From Notospermus geniculatus (taxonomy: Eukaryota; Nemertea; Pilidiophora; Heteronemertea; Lineidae), in NCBI GenBank assembly GCA_002633025.1, contig NMRB01000159.1, positions 331,923 to 395,922 on the forward strand: 64,000 nucleotides of DNA, given 5' to 3'. The position numbers were made by a program, and so were the translations under genes. The notes below the pieces were generated by a model. The model was given only the letters and a program-made list of their open reading frames with translations, had not been told where the DNA came from and did no database searches. Shown piece by piece: positions 46,843 to 57,202 of this stretch (the first letter of the stretch is position 1; every line of letters begins with the position of its first letter).

Positions 46843-46993
46843 CTGCAAAACAATGAACGGTTTAATTAGAGCTTGGAGGAATTATACTGACATAGGCCTA
46901 ATTCCTCCAAGATTAGAGGATTATTTTACAAACGCAATAAAGACTTAAGTGGGCTAAGGTGCCAAACACAGCTCGGCAACAGTTATTACTTAC

Positions 46994-47011
46994 ACTCTGG
47001 GTCGAAACTCT
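46994..47011 (-). CDS. TMEM128: Putative 18-nt TMEM128 microexon
   Basis: On the minus strand, CTATCTTTCAG precedes and GTAAGTAA follows the 18 bases AGAGTTTCGACCCAGAGT. It enters with two bases of a codon, reads SFDPE and leaves one base, which fits the phase 1 entry of the next exon and gives SFDPELLEKIEND. Both splice sites are strong and the phase fits, but there is no transcript or homologue to confirm it. The first coding exon must lie further right, perhaps in the gap at 47442-48215. Confidence 0.6.
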
Positions 47012-47036
47012 CTGAAAGATAGAGAACATAAGATTT

Positions 47037-47246
47037 TAAGGGTTATGAAAATTGACTCGAAATTTCGAATTTTTGACGCAAAAAATCTGACTAACTGCAC
47101 ACTGAATTGAGAAAATAAGGCTCAGGGCACCTTCTTATGACGGATCCCCAGGGCCCCCGAGCCTTATTTTCCCAATTTTTTGTGCAGTTAGTCAGATTTT
47201 TTGCGTCAAAAATTCGAGATTTCGAGTCACTTTACATAACCCTTAC
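47037..47246. repeat. 210-bp foldback repeat beside the TMEM128 microexon
   Basis: The left arm 47037-47123 and right arm 47159-47246 are complementary with few mismatches (TAAGGGTTATG.., TTTTTGACGCAAAAAATCTG, GAGAAAATAAGGCTC). The spacer is 35 bp. It starts 26 bp upstream of the microexon and so would form a stem in the pre-mRNA close to its acceptor. Confidence 0.88.
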
Positions 47247-47441
47247 CGGTAAGTGAGAACGCCAACGACATTAACTACTAACATTACGACATTAACAGCA
47301 TTGATGATGACATTAATAACACAACGACATTACAATGGATCTTAGGCAAAATATGCCCGTACGTGCTAGGCCTAGGCCTATACTGATGGGAACTAGCCTA
47401 GACATAGAGAACTGCAAAATGATGAAGAGAAGAGTGGGATA

Positions 47442-48215
47442 NNNNNNNNNNNNNNNNNNNNNNNNNNNNNNNNNNNNNNNNNNNNNNNNNNNNNNNNNNN
47501 NNNNNNNNNNNNNNNNNNNNNNNNNNNNNNNNNNNNNNNNNNNNNNNNNNNNNNNNNNNNNNNNNNNNNNNNNNNNNNNNNNNNNNNNNNNNNNNNNNNN
47601 NNNNNNNNNNNNNNNNNNNNNNNNNNNNNNNNNNNNNNNNNNNNNNNNNNNNNNNNNNNNNNNNNNNNNNNNNNNNNNNNNNNNNNNNNNNNNNNNNNNN
47701 NNNNNNNNNNNNNNNNNNNNNNNNNNNNNNNNNNNNNNNNNNNNNNNNNNNNNNNNNNNNNNNNNNNNNNNNNNNNNNNNNNNNNNNNNNNNNNNNNNNN
47801 NNNNNNNNNNNNNNNNNNNNNNNNNNNNNNNNNNNNNNNNNNNNNNNNNNNNNNNNNNNNNNNNNNNNNNNNNNNNNNNNNNNNNNNNNNNNNNNNNNNN
47901 NNNNNNNNNNNNNNNNNNNNNNNNNNNNNNNNNNNNNNNNNNNNNNNNNNNNNNNNNNNNNNNNNNNNNNNNNNNNNNNNNNNNNNNNNNNNNNNNNNNN
48001 NNNNNNNNNNNNNNNNNNNNNNNNNNNNNNNNNNNNNNNNNNNNNNNNNNNNNNNNNNNNNNNNNNNNNNNNNNNNNNNNNNNNNNNNNNNNNNNNNNNN
48101 NNNNNNNNNNNNNNNNNNNNNNNNNNNNNNNNNNNNNNNNNNNNNNNNNNNNNNNNNNNNNNNNNNNNNNNNNNNNNNNNNNNNNNNNNNNNNNNNNNNN
48201 NNNNNNNNNNNNNNN
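47442..48215. other. Sequencing gap, 774 Ns
   Basis: Run of N. The missing 5' exon and promoter of TMEM128 may lie here or nearby. A 14-base G run and a minisatellite stand at its right edge, a likely cause of the break. Confidence 0.99.
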
Positions 48216-48320
48216 CCTTCGGGGGGGGGGGGGGAGATGTCCAGGATGCAGATGTCCTGGGGGGCAAATGTCCTACGGGGGTAAATGTCCACAGGGAGCG
48301 GACGTCCTAGAATTGGCACC
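48216..48320. repeat. G-run and degenerate GATGTCCTGGGGGG-type minisatellite
   Basis: Units of about 15-18 bp with ATGTCC repeated at 48237, 48252, 48268, 48285 and 48301. It is truncated on the left by the gap, so the true array length is unknown. Confidence 0.8.
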
Positions 48321-48629
48321 ACCTATACCCATCCAGCTGTATTCACTGGCCATTAGCGCAATTCATATACCTTCATTTTGAAGGTTTTCTGCTATTTCTC
48401 TTCTCCAACACTACTTCAGCAACAAGTAATGTGATATATCTGACTTCTAATATAGCGCATTTCCAGTTGAACTGTCCAATGCGCTTTACATCATTACCCC
48501 AGCCCTGTCTGTTCATTCCAATTTCCTTTCTCCACTCCCTGGTGAGTATTACAGTCCCGGCAGCCGATTTCAGCACTCTTGGACTAACATTCACATGGAC
48601 CTGCACCATCACTACCAGCCAGGTACCCC

Positions 48630-48772
48630 TTCTACACCTGGGTGGGGTGAAGCAAGTGACTTGCTCAAGGTCACAAGCGGACGTGTTTTTTCTTGGTCAG
48701 GACTGGGAATCGAACCCGGGACTCTCTGATCAGGAGTCTGTCTCGCTAACCACTAGACCACACCGCTCCTTG
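48630..48772 (-). repeat. tRNA-derived SINE
   Basis: On the minus strand, 48770-48706 reads as a tRNA-like head: A-box TGGTCTAGTGGTTAGCG and B-box GGGTTCGATTCCC, then a body with CTTGCTCAAGG / GTCACTTGCTTC words. Pol III promoter elements look intact. The clearest SINE in the window. Confidence 0.8.
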
Positions 48773-49044
48773 TACATGTACATGGTTAAGTGGTCTTACT
48801 GTGAAAAATAAATTGAATCCCAGAAACTTCACTAATATTCATTTATTGTTTATCAACATTATTAAGCATTTAATAGATGTCTCTACTCATACAAACATGT
48901 ACAAAACAGAGAATTGCATAAATGGTAACAGAACCTATATATATATATATAATAACCTTCGAAAATTGCTTCAAAAATTTCGTCAAGCCTGTACACGCTA
49001 ATCTTTGAAAATGGCAACAAATTATTTAATCACGATGGCATATA

Positions 49045-50185
49045 ACAACATGAAATGGGGCCATGAACCATGTGCTCACCTGGGTGAATGTACCAGAAGA
49101 ATGAACAACAAATATCAAGTCCATATGTTCCCGGGAAACATCATAACACTAAGAGATTAGAACTTTCTTTGTGGTGTTCTTCATGAGCCAACATAAGGGA
49201 CACACTCCGCGTGAGCTACTGCAAAATCCTGTCCGCAGTCAGACGTACTTCACTGCGGACAGCAAATATAGACTCTGGAGGAGTACTACTGTGTATATTT
49301 ATAGATCGCGGTATGCAGGGCTGGCCTAATACATGACATAGTTTTGCAGTAGCTCACGCAGAGTGTGTCCCTTATGCGGGCCCTTATGAAGTAGGCCTAC
49401 AAGATGGACGACTGGCAGCCACATTTGAAGTGCAACAGAGCTAAAATTGGCAAACATACAGAGGGTATCAACATACGTATTTGCACTAAGTTACAACATT
49501 CTAGCTGCTTTCTTCATGAGATATTGGCTAAAGTCTCATTTTCAAGATGGCCGACTGGCCACCATATTTGAAGTCGAAAAGGGTCAAAATTCAATGTACA
49601 GATAGAGGGTACCAAAATGCATACAATTTCAAGGTCAAAACATTCTACGGGTAGTTGCAGTAATTTATGAAATACCGCGGTATATATGGGCCAAAAGTCA
49701 TTTTCAAAGATGGCCGCCTGGCCGCCATGTTTAGAATCGTGCCGAAAATTGTTGAAAACATAGAAAATTGTTGAAGACATACATAACCACACCAAGTTCG
49801 AAGACTCTAGGTCAAATAGCCACGAAATGTGACACCAAGTGCCAAATTTTGAACTTTGACCTCTGTGACATTGAAGAGAGGGTCAAATCAAAAACCCATT
49901 AGGTATGTCATGCATCCTCATTAGATGTACTTATGATAAAAATTTGGAGATGATCCGGTCAGTAGTTCAGGAATTATTGCGGTTCTTGTGTTTTGGTTTT
50001 GGCCACCTAGTGGGTAAGCTAAGAATCAATTCGGATCGAAACTTGGTATCATAGGTCATCTGGCCTAGGGGCATACATATACAGAGTTCCAGGTTAATAG
50101 CCCCAGTGGTTACAAAAAGTGCCCTGCTAAAGGACGACAACAGACGCCGCACCACCGTAAGAGTGCACCAGGTGAGCTAAAAATA
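49045..50185 (-). mobile_element. HINE/pearl-like non-autonomous element (carries a nested MITE)
   Basis: Subterminal inverted repeats GTGCTCACCTGGGTG (49070) and GTGCACCAGGTGAGC (50163) bound three diverged tandem units anchored on AAGATGG(A/C)CG(A/C)CTGG at 49401, 49545 and 49709. A GAC/CCG-rich stretch (50132-50156) lies inside the right repeat. Beyond the left repeat is an ATGGTCCATGGACCAT-type palindrome, degraded here but perfect at 59165 and 62325. This is the same plan as 15494-16435, read on the minus strand. A 181-bp MITE has inserted at 49194-49374. Outer ends are approximate. Confidence 0.65.
49194..49374. mobile_element. TAAGGGACACACTC MITE, copy A
   Basis: 181 bp, with TIRs TAAGGGACACACTCCGCGTG and CACGCAGAGTGTGTCCCTTA. 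The interior pairs partly (CTGTCCGCAGTC / CACTGCGGACAG). Related to 50530-50702 and 61845-62009. Confidence 0.88.
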
Positions 50186-50529
50186 CCAGGACTTGTATAC
50201 ATTTTAAATACAGGGCCAAGAGCAACATCAACAAGTCAAAACTCACTCCTAGAACATCCTTTCAGAGCCAACAGCTGCAATTCACTGTGGCAATTGCCGT
50301 ATTCACTGTGGCAATTGCCGCAATTAGTTGGCACATGATTCTTTTTACTTTCACTCAGTCTTTGTCGTAGAGAGAAGCCAGTCAATGATTCATTCACACA
50401 TGAAAACTCCAAAATATATTTTTGAAACAATATTTGTATTGGGCGTTTCAAAAAGGGACCCAGCTTCAAAGATTGCATAATACGTTTCCCAGCAAAAGTG
50501 TGGAAAAACTGAAAGCAGACTAATCCACA

Positions 50530-50702
50530 TAAGGGACACACTCCGCGTGAGCCACTGCAAAATCCTGTCTGCAGTCAGGCGCACTTCACTGTGGACAGGA
50601 ATATAGGCCATGCAGGTGTACTGTGTGTATTTTTAGACCGTTGTATGCAGGGCTGGCCTAATACATTAGTTTCACAGTGGCTCACGCTGAGTGTGTCCCT
50701 TA
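50530..50702. mobile_element. TAAGGGACACACTC MITE, copy B
   Basis: 173 bp, same ends and same internal orientation as copy A (CTGCAGTCAGGCGCACTTC, GCAGGGCTGGCCTAATACAT). Confidence 0.88.
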
Positions 50703-51177
50703 TGAGTTATACCATGGTTCACATTCCTGCATCATGTACCATCATGTACCGGTCTTGAAATTCTGGTGCAAAATTATGGTTTGTACAACTTTATGTTGAA
50801 GAAAATATCGACATAGATTCATATTAAATCGTAGAACTTTTTCAAGACTAAAAACAATCTAACAGCGGCAGATTCTGATTTCTCATTGGACAAGACCTTC
50901 TACGTGCCCATCCCTTCGCCAAACACAGCTAACATCAGCGGGATATGTTGTCGATACCTCACCCCTTGGTACCTGGATCTCATTGCAAAATGTCGACCTG
51001 ATGCTGTAAGAATCCTGGTACCTTATTCACAAAGCCCCCGTATAAAATTTAAGGGTCTGAAAATCCCTTGTCAGACTGATAGTGAACAATATGTTACCCA
51101 CAAAATAATGAACAATAGTTTACGCAGGTCTAAGTTACAGGCATGACGGGGGCTTTGTGAATAAAATCCCTATATAT
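50703..51177. other. No gene seen
   Basis: Unique sequence. The 86-codon open frame at 50886-51146 has no recognisable domain. CGTATAAAATTTAAGGG and its surroundings are weakly inverted with TTTGTGAATAAAATCCC near 51160. Confidence 0.4.
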
Positions 51178-51303
51178 AGTATGATTCACCCTAACTTCAA
51201 CATGGGCAAAGTGCCAAGCTTGGAAATGTGTTCACTTTATGGTGTCTGTTGCACATAGGCCTGGCACTTTGCCCATGTTGAAGTTTGGGTGAGTTATACT
51301 TTA
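51178..51303. mobile_element. CACCCTAACTTCAAC MITE, short form
   Basis: Arms of about 45 bp (CACCCTAACTTCAACATGGG / CCCATGTTGAAGTTTGGGTG) with TATGAT/AGTTATA outer bases and a short spacer. An internal deletion form of 51729-51967. Confidence 0.85.
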
Positions 51304-51728
51304 ACGCAAATCCTACATGTTGTTGTGCACCTGGGTGCTGAAGACATTGTTCTCTGAATGACCCAACACACACAAGTCGCAGGGGGAGAGGTGAGCTAAG
51401 AACAGAAGGACCCTGAACATATACATTTGTATAGGGGGCTAAAATAAGCTTGTACTTCATTACCAAAATAAACCGTACAATATACTAAGCCAGTTCAGTG
51501 TGCATGCCCTACCCAAATTCAGCCCCAGTTTATAATCCCCCAAATAATTATACCGTGTACATTTCATGAAATATAATACACAACAGCCACAGGGGCTTCA
51601 AAATATACACATACAAATCTTGGTACTTTATATAATATCAGGATAAATAATTCTGTAAATGCTTTCTTGAGTATAAGTTGTTTTTCACTTCTCATTGCAA
51701 TTCATGGCAACTGTGAACTGTAATTTAC

Positions 51729-51967
51729 AGTATGATTCATCCTAACTTCAACATGGGCAAAGTGCCAAGCTTGGAAATGTGCACAAGTCAGTGTTAAATA
51801 CGGTAATCCTTGATTAGGGTCACTTGAACAGCCTATAGCAAACATTCAAGGTTTGTGTTCAGTCACTGGTAAATATTGTAGTTTGTGGTTTAATCGTGTT
51901 CACTTTCTGGTGCCTGTTGCACAGGCCTGGCACTTTGCCCATGTTGAAGTTAGGGTGAATCATACTT
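51729..51967. mobile_element. CACCCTAACTTCAAC MITE, long form
   Basis: Same arms as 51178-51303 with about 110 bp more interior (GTTAAATACGG..TTGATTAGGGTCACTTG..TTTAATCGTG). The ends read AGTATGATTCAT and GTGAATCATACTTTA. Confidence 0.85.
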
Positions 51968-52125
51968 TACACTCGACTTGAAGTAATCTTGGCCTGGATT
52001 AAGGGAAGAATGAGAAAAACATAACAAATTTCTGAATCCACAGGTATTATGACTTATTCCTCCCGATAGAAATGGTATCATCACAGGGCAATTCCGAGTT
52101 CATCAAATCACCCTCCCAATACAAA

Positions 52126-52406
52126 TACAGTACAGGTCACAATTGACATCCCTAAATTCGCATAATTTACGCGTAACTTACGCAACAACTCACGAGCTAT
52201 GTTACGCATAACTTACGAGGGGAGTTACGCGGTGAGTTACGCGAATTTCGCTAGCTACGCAGTGATTTACGAGGCGAGTTACGCGATTTTGGCGGGTTTC
52301 GCAGTGAGTTACGCGAAACCAAAGCCATGAGTTACATGTAAGCTACGCATAATTTACGAGTAACATACGCGAAGCCGTAGGGATGTCAACTGTGACCTGT
52401 ACTGTA
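52126..52406. mobile_element. 281-bp MITE, same TIRs as 12471-12654, TTACGCG-periodic core
   Basis: The 27-bp TIRs at 52126-52152 and 52380-52406 begin TACAGTACAGGTCACAATTG and match those of 12471-12654 with one base changed. Flanking TA on both sides. The core is a run of GAGTTACGCG / ATTTACGCGTAAC words spaced about 10-11 bp, unrelated in sequence to the CGCGCACCCTG core of the other copy. Confidence 0.88.
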
Positions 52407-52629
52407 GCCTTATTTACAGACTTTTGTAATTTCACAACTCGGTAGCAGATATATTGAAATGAAGCTGACGACATCCTTGTTCTATTGGTGCATTTTGTTA
52501 GGAGTTACCCCTTCCAGTGATTCAGATGCTTAAGTTAGGTAAATGTTTAAAAATGTCTGGCAGTCAACGTGTTAAGAGTTAAGTAGTATCAAAGAAGAGT
52601 TTCCCCAATCTCAAGAAAGTTGAAAAATA

Positions 52630-53190
52630 GTGCCAATGGCACTGTGCCCGCTTGGCTTGAAGCAGTTTGGCCCCCTAGAGACAAAGTCAAGAATAAGATT
52701 TTGCGGAAAATTCATCTGAGTTGTTACAGCCTAGAGGTACATGTAGATATGTGCAAAGTTTCAAAGCAATAGGTCAAACCATTACAAAAAGAGCCAAAGA
52801 ATCAGACTTCGCGAAAATTTTGTCTGTAGGTTGCTGTAACCTAGAGGTACATGTGTACAAAGTTTCAACATGATAGTTCAAACCATTATCCAAATACAGC
52901 CCTTTGAAATTTTTCACAAAACGCCCCCTGGAGGCCAAAATAGGAATCCAACCGTGGTCAAAATCGAACTCGATCTAGATCTTAGGCCCATACGTATATA
53001 CACCCACCAAAGATAAAAAAGATTCGTCAAAAAATAAAGGCGCTAGAGCGCTAACGAGCCAAAAGTTTACGGACGTACCGCCGTACCAACGTACGGACCG
53101 CCGTACGGACTGACGCACGACAGACCACCACTCAACGACCCCAACCACAGCATAAGCCCTGCTGGGCCTTGCAGCCAAGCGGGCTAAAAA
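52630..53190 (-). mobile_element. HINE/pearl-like non-autonomous element
   Basis: Subterminal inverted repeats GCCCGCTTGGCT (52646) and AGCCAAGCGGGC (53173). Two diverged core units anchored on AACCTAGAGGTACATG / GCCTAGAGGTACATG with following AAAGTTTCAA. A CCGTACGGAC-rich tract (53076-53116) just inside the right repeat. Outside the left repeat is a perfect GTGCCAATGGCAC palindrome (52631-52643), the 3' hairpin when read on the minus strand. Codes nothing. Confidence 0.7.
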
Positions 53191-53298
53191 TCAAAGTCAC
53201 ATGACAACATTATATTTTAGCTTCATAAGATTATCAGCATTGTACAGAATAGGAAATGATCAGCTGGGTATACAAATGTACAATACTGCCATCTCTAC

Positions 53299-53709
53299 CT
53301 TGAGGACTGGAGGATACTGGCATCATGTCTACCGGGTAATTCAAATTCTATTTCAAAACGCCAAACAGTCTCGTGCACACCAGTATAGGCCATCATGCAT
53401 TCTTCCATTGGAATACGATGCTGCGTTGCGTTCAACTATGACGCCGTCATTTCCATTTATAGACTGACCAATCAGAGGCATAATACCCGGATACAAGGTT
53501 GATTATGTAGGTCAACATCGCACCAATCCGATCGTACCTGCTTCTGATTGGTCAAGTAACAGATGGGGCGGCAGTGTAATAGTCGAGTGCACCACAGCAT
53601 TCTCTTTGAGTGGAAGAATGCTCAGTGGGCTTTTTTGGTATGTGCGAGACTGTTTGACGTTTTGAAATCGAATTTGAATAAGACATGATGTCAACATCCA
53701 GTCCTCAAG
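53299..53709. repeat. ~410-bp foldback repeat
   Basis: The left arm CTTGAGGACTGGA..CATCATGTCT..AATTCAAATTC..CAAAACG..AAACAGTCTCG is complemented in order at 53630-53709. The inner part (GATTGGTC / GACCAATC) also pairs. Arms of about 200 bp at roughly 75-80% by eye. Confidence 0.8.
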
Positions 53710-53959
53710 TTATTATATAGTTTTAGCACACTACACAGTATATGAAACCTTCAAACATTTGTGCTTTAATGACATCTGAATGGTCCCATAGAAAGAAGGC
53801 CCGTTTCCAATCCCTGGGTACAAATCACATGGAATGAACGCATTATAAAACCCTTAAAACTTTTTTGTGAAAATTGGCCTCATGTTATGGAAAAGTACAG
53901 TAGAAAGAGCTGCATAAGACATGGGGTACCTCTACAAAATTATTCTCACTAAAATTTAC

Positions 53960-54035
53960 AATGGATCGAGGACCATGTGCGTGCTTACCTGGGTGTAAGC
54001 ATACAAATCAGTAAGAGCGCACCAGGTGAGCAAAA
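53960..54035 (-). repeat. Minimal derivative of the 49-kb HINE-like family
   Basis: GGACCATGTGCGTGCTTACC followed after about 30 bp by AGAGCGCACCAGGTGAGC. Both subterminal repeats are kept, with nearly the whole core deleted. Confidence 0.6.
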
Positions 54036-54467
54036 ATGGAAAGCAAATACATACTGTAGAGTATGAAAGTGTCGAAGACCAAATATTTCATCATCTAAGG
54101 GGAATGATAAACATTCATCGATTGAATACATATTAGGTATGATTTATCAGGTGGAAGACCTCACCAATAATGAATCGTTGGAAAAAATCTCAAGTTGGAA
54201 TACAGAGGATCTAAAAAAGATACCACTTTGATTTCGTCTCAAAATAAACTGTTGATTTCCTTTAACTGAGACTCCTCTAGTGAGGAGAAGGAAGTTGGAA
54301 GATTTTTCTGTAATTGGAATGATTTTGGTATTCTTTTTGAAACAGTCACACCACAGTTTTTGTGACTTGCAGTTTTACCATATAGTGTCTGCAAATGGAT
54401 ATTTTTGGACCTTGGGCCACCGAGTGTAACTGCTGCTATGTTCTGTTCTGTTCTGTTCATAGAAAGT

Positions 54468-54587
54468 AGTGAGCTTTCGCAACCACTCGGTTAGGCCCTA
54501 CAACAACGTTTATCTATTGTTCGAGTCAACTCGCACAATAGATAAACGTAGTCGTAGGACCTAACCGGGCGGTTGTGAAAGCTCACT
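54468..54587. repeat. 120-bp hairpin
   Basis: The left arm 54468-54520 (AGTGAGCTTTCGCAACCACT..) and right arm 54534-54587 (..GGTTGTGAAAGCTCACT) are complementary with few mismatches, around a 13-bp loop. Confidence 0.88.
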
Positions 54588-54599
54588 AGTATTTCTCAG

Positions 54600-55344
54600 T
54601 CTCCTTCATTTACTATTTATTAGTTAGATTATGCCATCTTCCTTTGTTACTTATTTTTTCCACGTCACAAACAATCAGGGTCCATATTCATAAAACCTTG
54701 CCAGCTTAGTTGGTTGCTAGTTGTGTACATTGGCCTGTACAAACTGGCCACTTTAGCAAGTAACTGGGTCTAGCAAGGTGAATATAGCCCCAGATGTTTA
54801 CACATTTCTAATGTGCGGCAATTTTGTCTTCACAGCTGACTTTGTGGCGGGTATAGTTTTACTATTTTTAGTCAACAAGTAGTCAAACTTGTTGAACGAA
54901 TCAAATCTTCAGTATCAAACAATTCACTTCTGGGATCTCTACTAGAAAGTTCCTGAGGAAGGAAAATTTGCAAAATTCGGAGACGACGGTACTTTATATA
55001 CTACATGTAACATTTTATATGTTGTTTTTTGTGCTCTATGTTGGATATCTTGTATTTTCAGTATCAGACCATCTTCAGTATCAAACCAGACACATAATTT
55101 ATTCCAGGAATAGAAATCAAATCAAAATGGTAAAATTTTATACCATATGGATATACATGTAGGCCTACATGTATCAAGGCATCTATCACTGTGAGTCATG
55201 TTTCAAAGGTTTCTCATCATCAACAAACCGAGATACCTAAAGTCTGCAACAAAACATGGAATGATCAGCAGTCAGGTTTTGTAATTTTTTTATCGGGGAA
55301 TCTTTTCCTGAGCTTCTGGAAGCAAAACAGTCACATACCACAGA
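54600..55344. other. No gene seen
   Basis: Non-coding sequence with short AT-rich words. No exon or bounded element recognised. Confidence 0.4.
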
Positions 55345-55482
55345 TGTGACCCTCCACCACCAAACCAGTCGCATGTCGCTCAGAAGGTGAGCCGCAATGA
55401 ACTAAGATGACACCAGAAGAGGAAGAAATAGATTATTTCAGATTTCATAAAAGACCGACAACATAGGAAGTGACCAACATTT

Positions 55483-55902
55483 AGGCCCGGTTGCACCAGT
55501 CATACCTGAGGTCGACTTTGTTCTCAAGCTAACCTCAAAGTCGTTCTCAACTGCAAATTGTAATGGCAAATCATATTGCTTAGTTGAGGTCAACCTCAAA
55601 CTTAAAGCCCCACAGTATTGAATTTTACGATATTTTCAAAACGTTAGGAGAGTGCACATAGAGGTCCCATGGCCTCGTGAAGGTCCCCAAAATGCTTGCC
55701 TGACACGTACTTCACAGAATCAAGGCCTAGTTTTCAGCACGCATTGGAAAAAACTGCAGGGAGAGCTCTAATGTATTCGGACAGAGCGTAGTACATTTTA
55801 CACTACGCTGACGTCGTGCGAGAATCGCGGCGATGATTTGCGTTTTTCACATTCAATACAGTGGGGCTTTAACTTTGAGCATAGCTGGTGCAACCCGGCC
55901 TT
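55483..55902. mobile_element. Middle element of the nest
   Basis: TIRs AGGCCCGGTTGCACCAG and CTGGTGCAACCCGGCCT (one mismatch), with internal repeats of GAGGTCAACCTCAAA-type words. Interrupted by 55602-55872. Confidence 0.85.
55602..55872. mobile_element. Inner element of the nest
   Basis: 21-bp TIRs TTAAAGCCCCACAGTATTGA.. (55602-55622) and complement (55852-55872), one mismatch. The interior has an AGCGTAGT..ACTACGCT hairpin near 55785-55810. Confidence 0.88.
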
Positions 55903-56295
55903 GGTCTCAACCCGCCAAGCTAAGAGCGACATGTGACTGGTTTGGTGGTGGAGGGTCACAGATTGTGGTTAAATAGCATAAAAGGGTTGTTAATTGGACA
56001 CATGACGGACATCCATCAATCAATATTTTGAAGCTCATTCATGTTAACTAATTCCTTCACGAGCATTTAATTTTTAATCTTAACAAGTTCATGCCACATT
56101 CCCACTAATAACACCAGCTTCAATATCAACATCATAACGCTGGGCATCCATTCATCCATCCATTCCGAGCATCAATTCAACATTTTCTCATAGTTGTGTC
56201 ATATAATATTATCACACATAGAAACGATTATAAAAATTATAATTATAAATTTCCTGAATTTCTTTATAATCAGTAATAAAACATCCAAATAAAGA

Positions 56296-56735
56296 TCACA
56301 CATCCGTAACTTCATCTTCAAGTTCATCCAAATTCACCTTTGGAATCGGAACACTGCATGTCTCATCTTCTGGTTTTGATTTCTCTTCTGTTGGTTCATT
56401 ATTATTCTCCACGTCGTCTTCTTTTTCTTCTGTTTCCTCTGTTTCATCCTCAACCCCAGCAGTGACCTTGACTTCTTCCTCATTGACCTTGACTTCTTCG
56501 GTGACCTTGACTTCTTCAGTCACCTTGACCTCCTCACTGACCTTGGTATCTGTTGAGAGCTCTGGCATCTCCGCCTTGACCTTGACATCGTCAAGGCTAT
56601 CAGTGCTGGATGTTGTCTCCTTGTCTTCTTCCGATTTTCGTTCTTTGTCTGGCGACGCGGAATTCGATTCTGCCGTTAGCGAAGAACGATCCGATGGCTT
56701 GGAAAACATCGATAGAGGTCGCGCATTCGCAGAAG
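56296..56735 (-). CDS. Unidentified disordered protein, last exon (acidic VNTR tail)
   Basis: Minus-strand exon, acceptor TTTTTCAG, stop TGA at 56298-56296. It codes a serine-rich then Glu/Lys/Val-rich tail: FSKPSDRSSLTAES, a run of (E)EVKVTEEVKVTEEVKVN repeats, DETEETEEKEDDVEN and a closing VNLDELEDEVTDV. Low complexity and strongly acidic, so disordered. The EEVKVT part comes from tandem units of roughly 18-24 nt at 56460-56545, a coding minisatellite. It enters in phase 1, matching the exon at 57808. Protein family not identified. Confidence 0.8.
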
Positions 56736-57202
56736 CTGAAAAATTACAGACCAAATAATTTACGACGGGAAAAAATGAAATAAAAAACAACCAAGACAAA
56801 ATAATGGCTGGTAGTCATAAAAGTTAGCAAATGCTTTTACTTACGGTAAGATTCGCATAGCAAGGTCCATGTACTACAAAACTTGAAGTAAAAGCATTGT
56901 AGCTTTTATGAATACCAGCCAATGGCTGCAGACATCATACTAAAGGACAACAAAGAGCTACGCTAAAATCTTCATTGTGCAATTTCTCAGGCAACACCAA
57001 CTCTTTCAGAAGTTAGGGTGCTGACGTCGGGCATGATCTTTTTTCTGATAAAGGGGCAAATCTATAAGCCTGCAACTTCCCTGCACAATATCAAGCTCAC
57101 ACAGGACCACATACAATCATCAAGGTGCAATTTCATGCAAAAGACACCACCGACCCCTATGCAGACAGGAAGATGACTGACCTGAGGCAAGCACAGGGAT
57201 GA

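Larger units (their letters stand above)
55345..55960. mobile_element. Outer element of a three-level nest
   Basis: 36-bp TIRs TGTGACCCTCCACCACCAAA.. (55345-55380) and its complement (55925-55960), one mismatch. The interior is interrupted by the element at 55483-55902. Confidence 0.88.

Noticed and set aside
47335-48381. 348-codon frame spanning the Ns
   Set aside because: It is mostly undetermined bases and has no support on either side.
48706-48770. A functional tRNA gene on the minus strand
   Set aside because: A and B boxes are present, but the anticodon and acceptor stems do not pair well and a SINE body follows.
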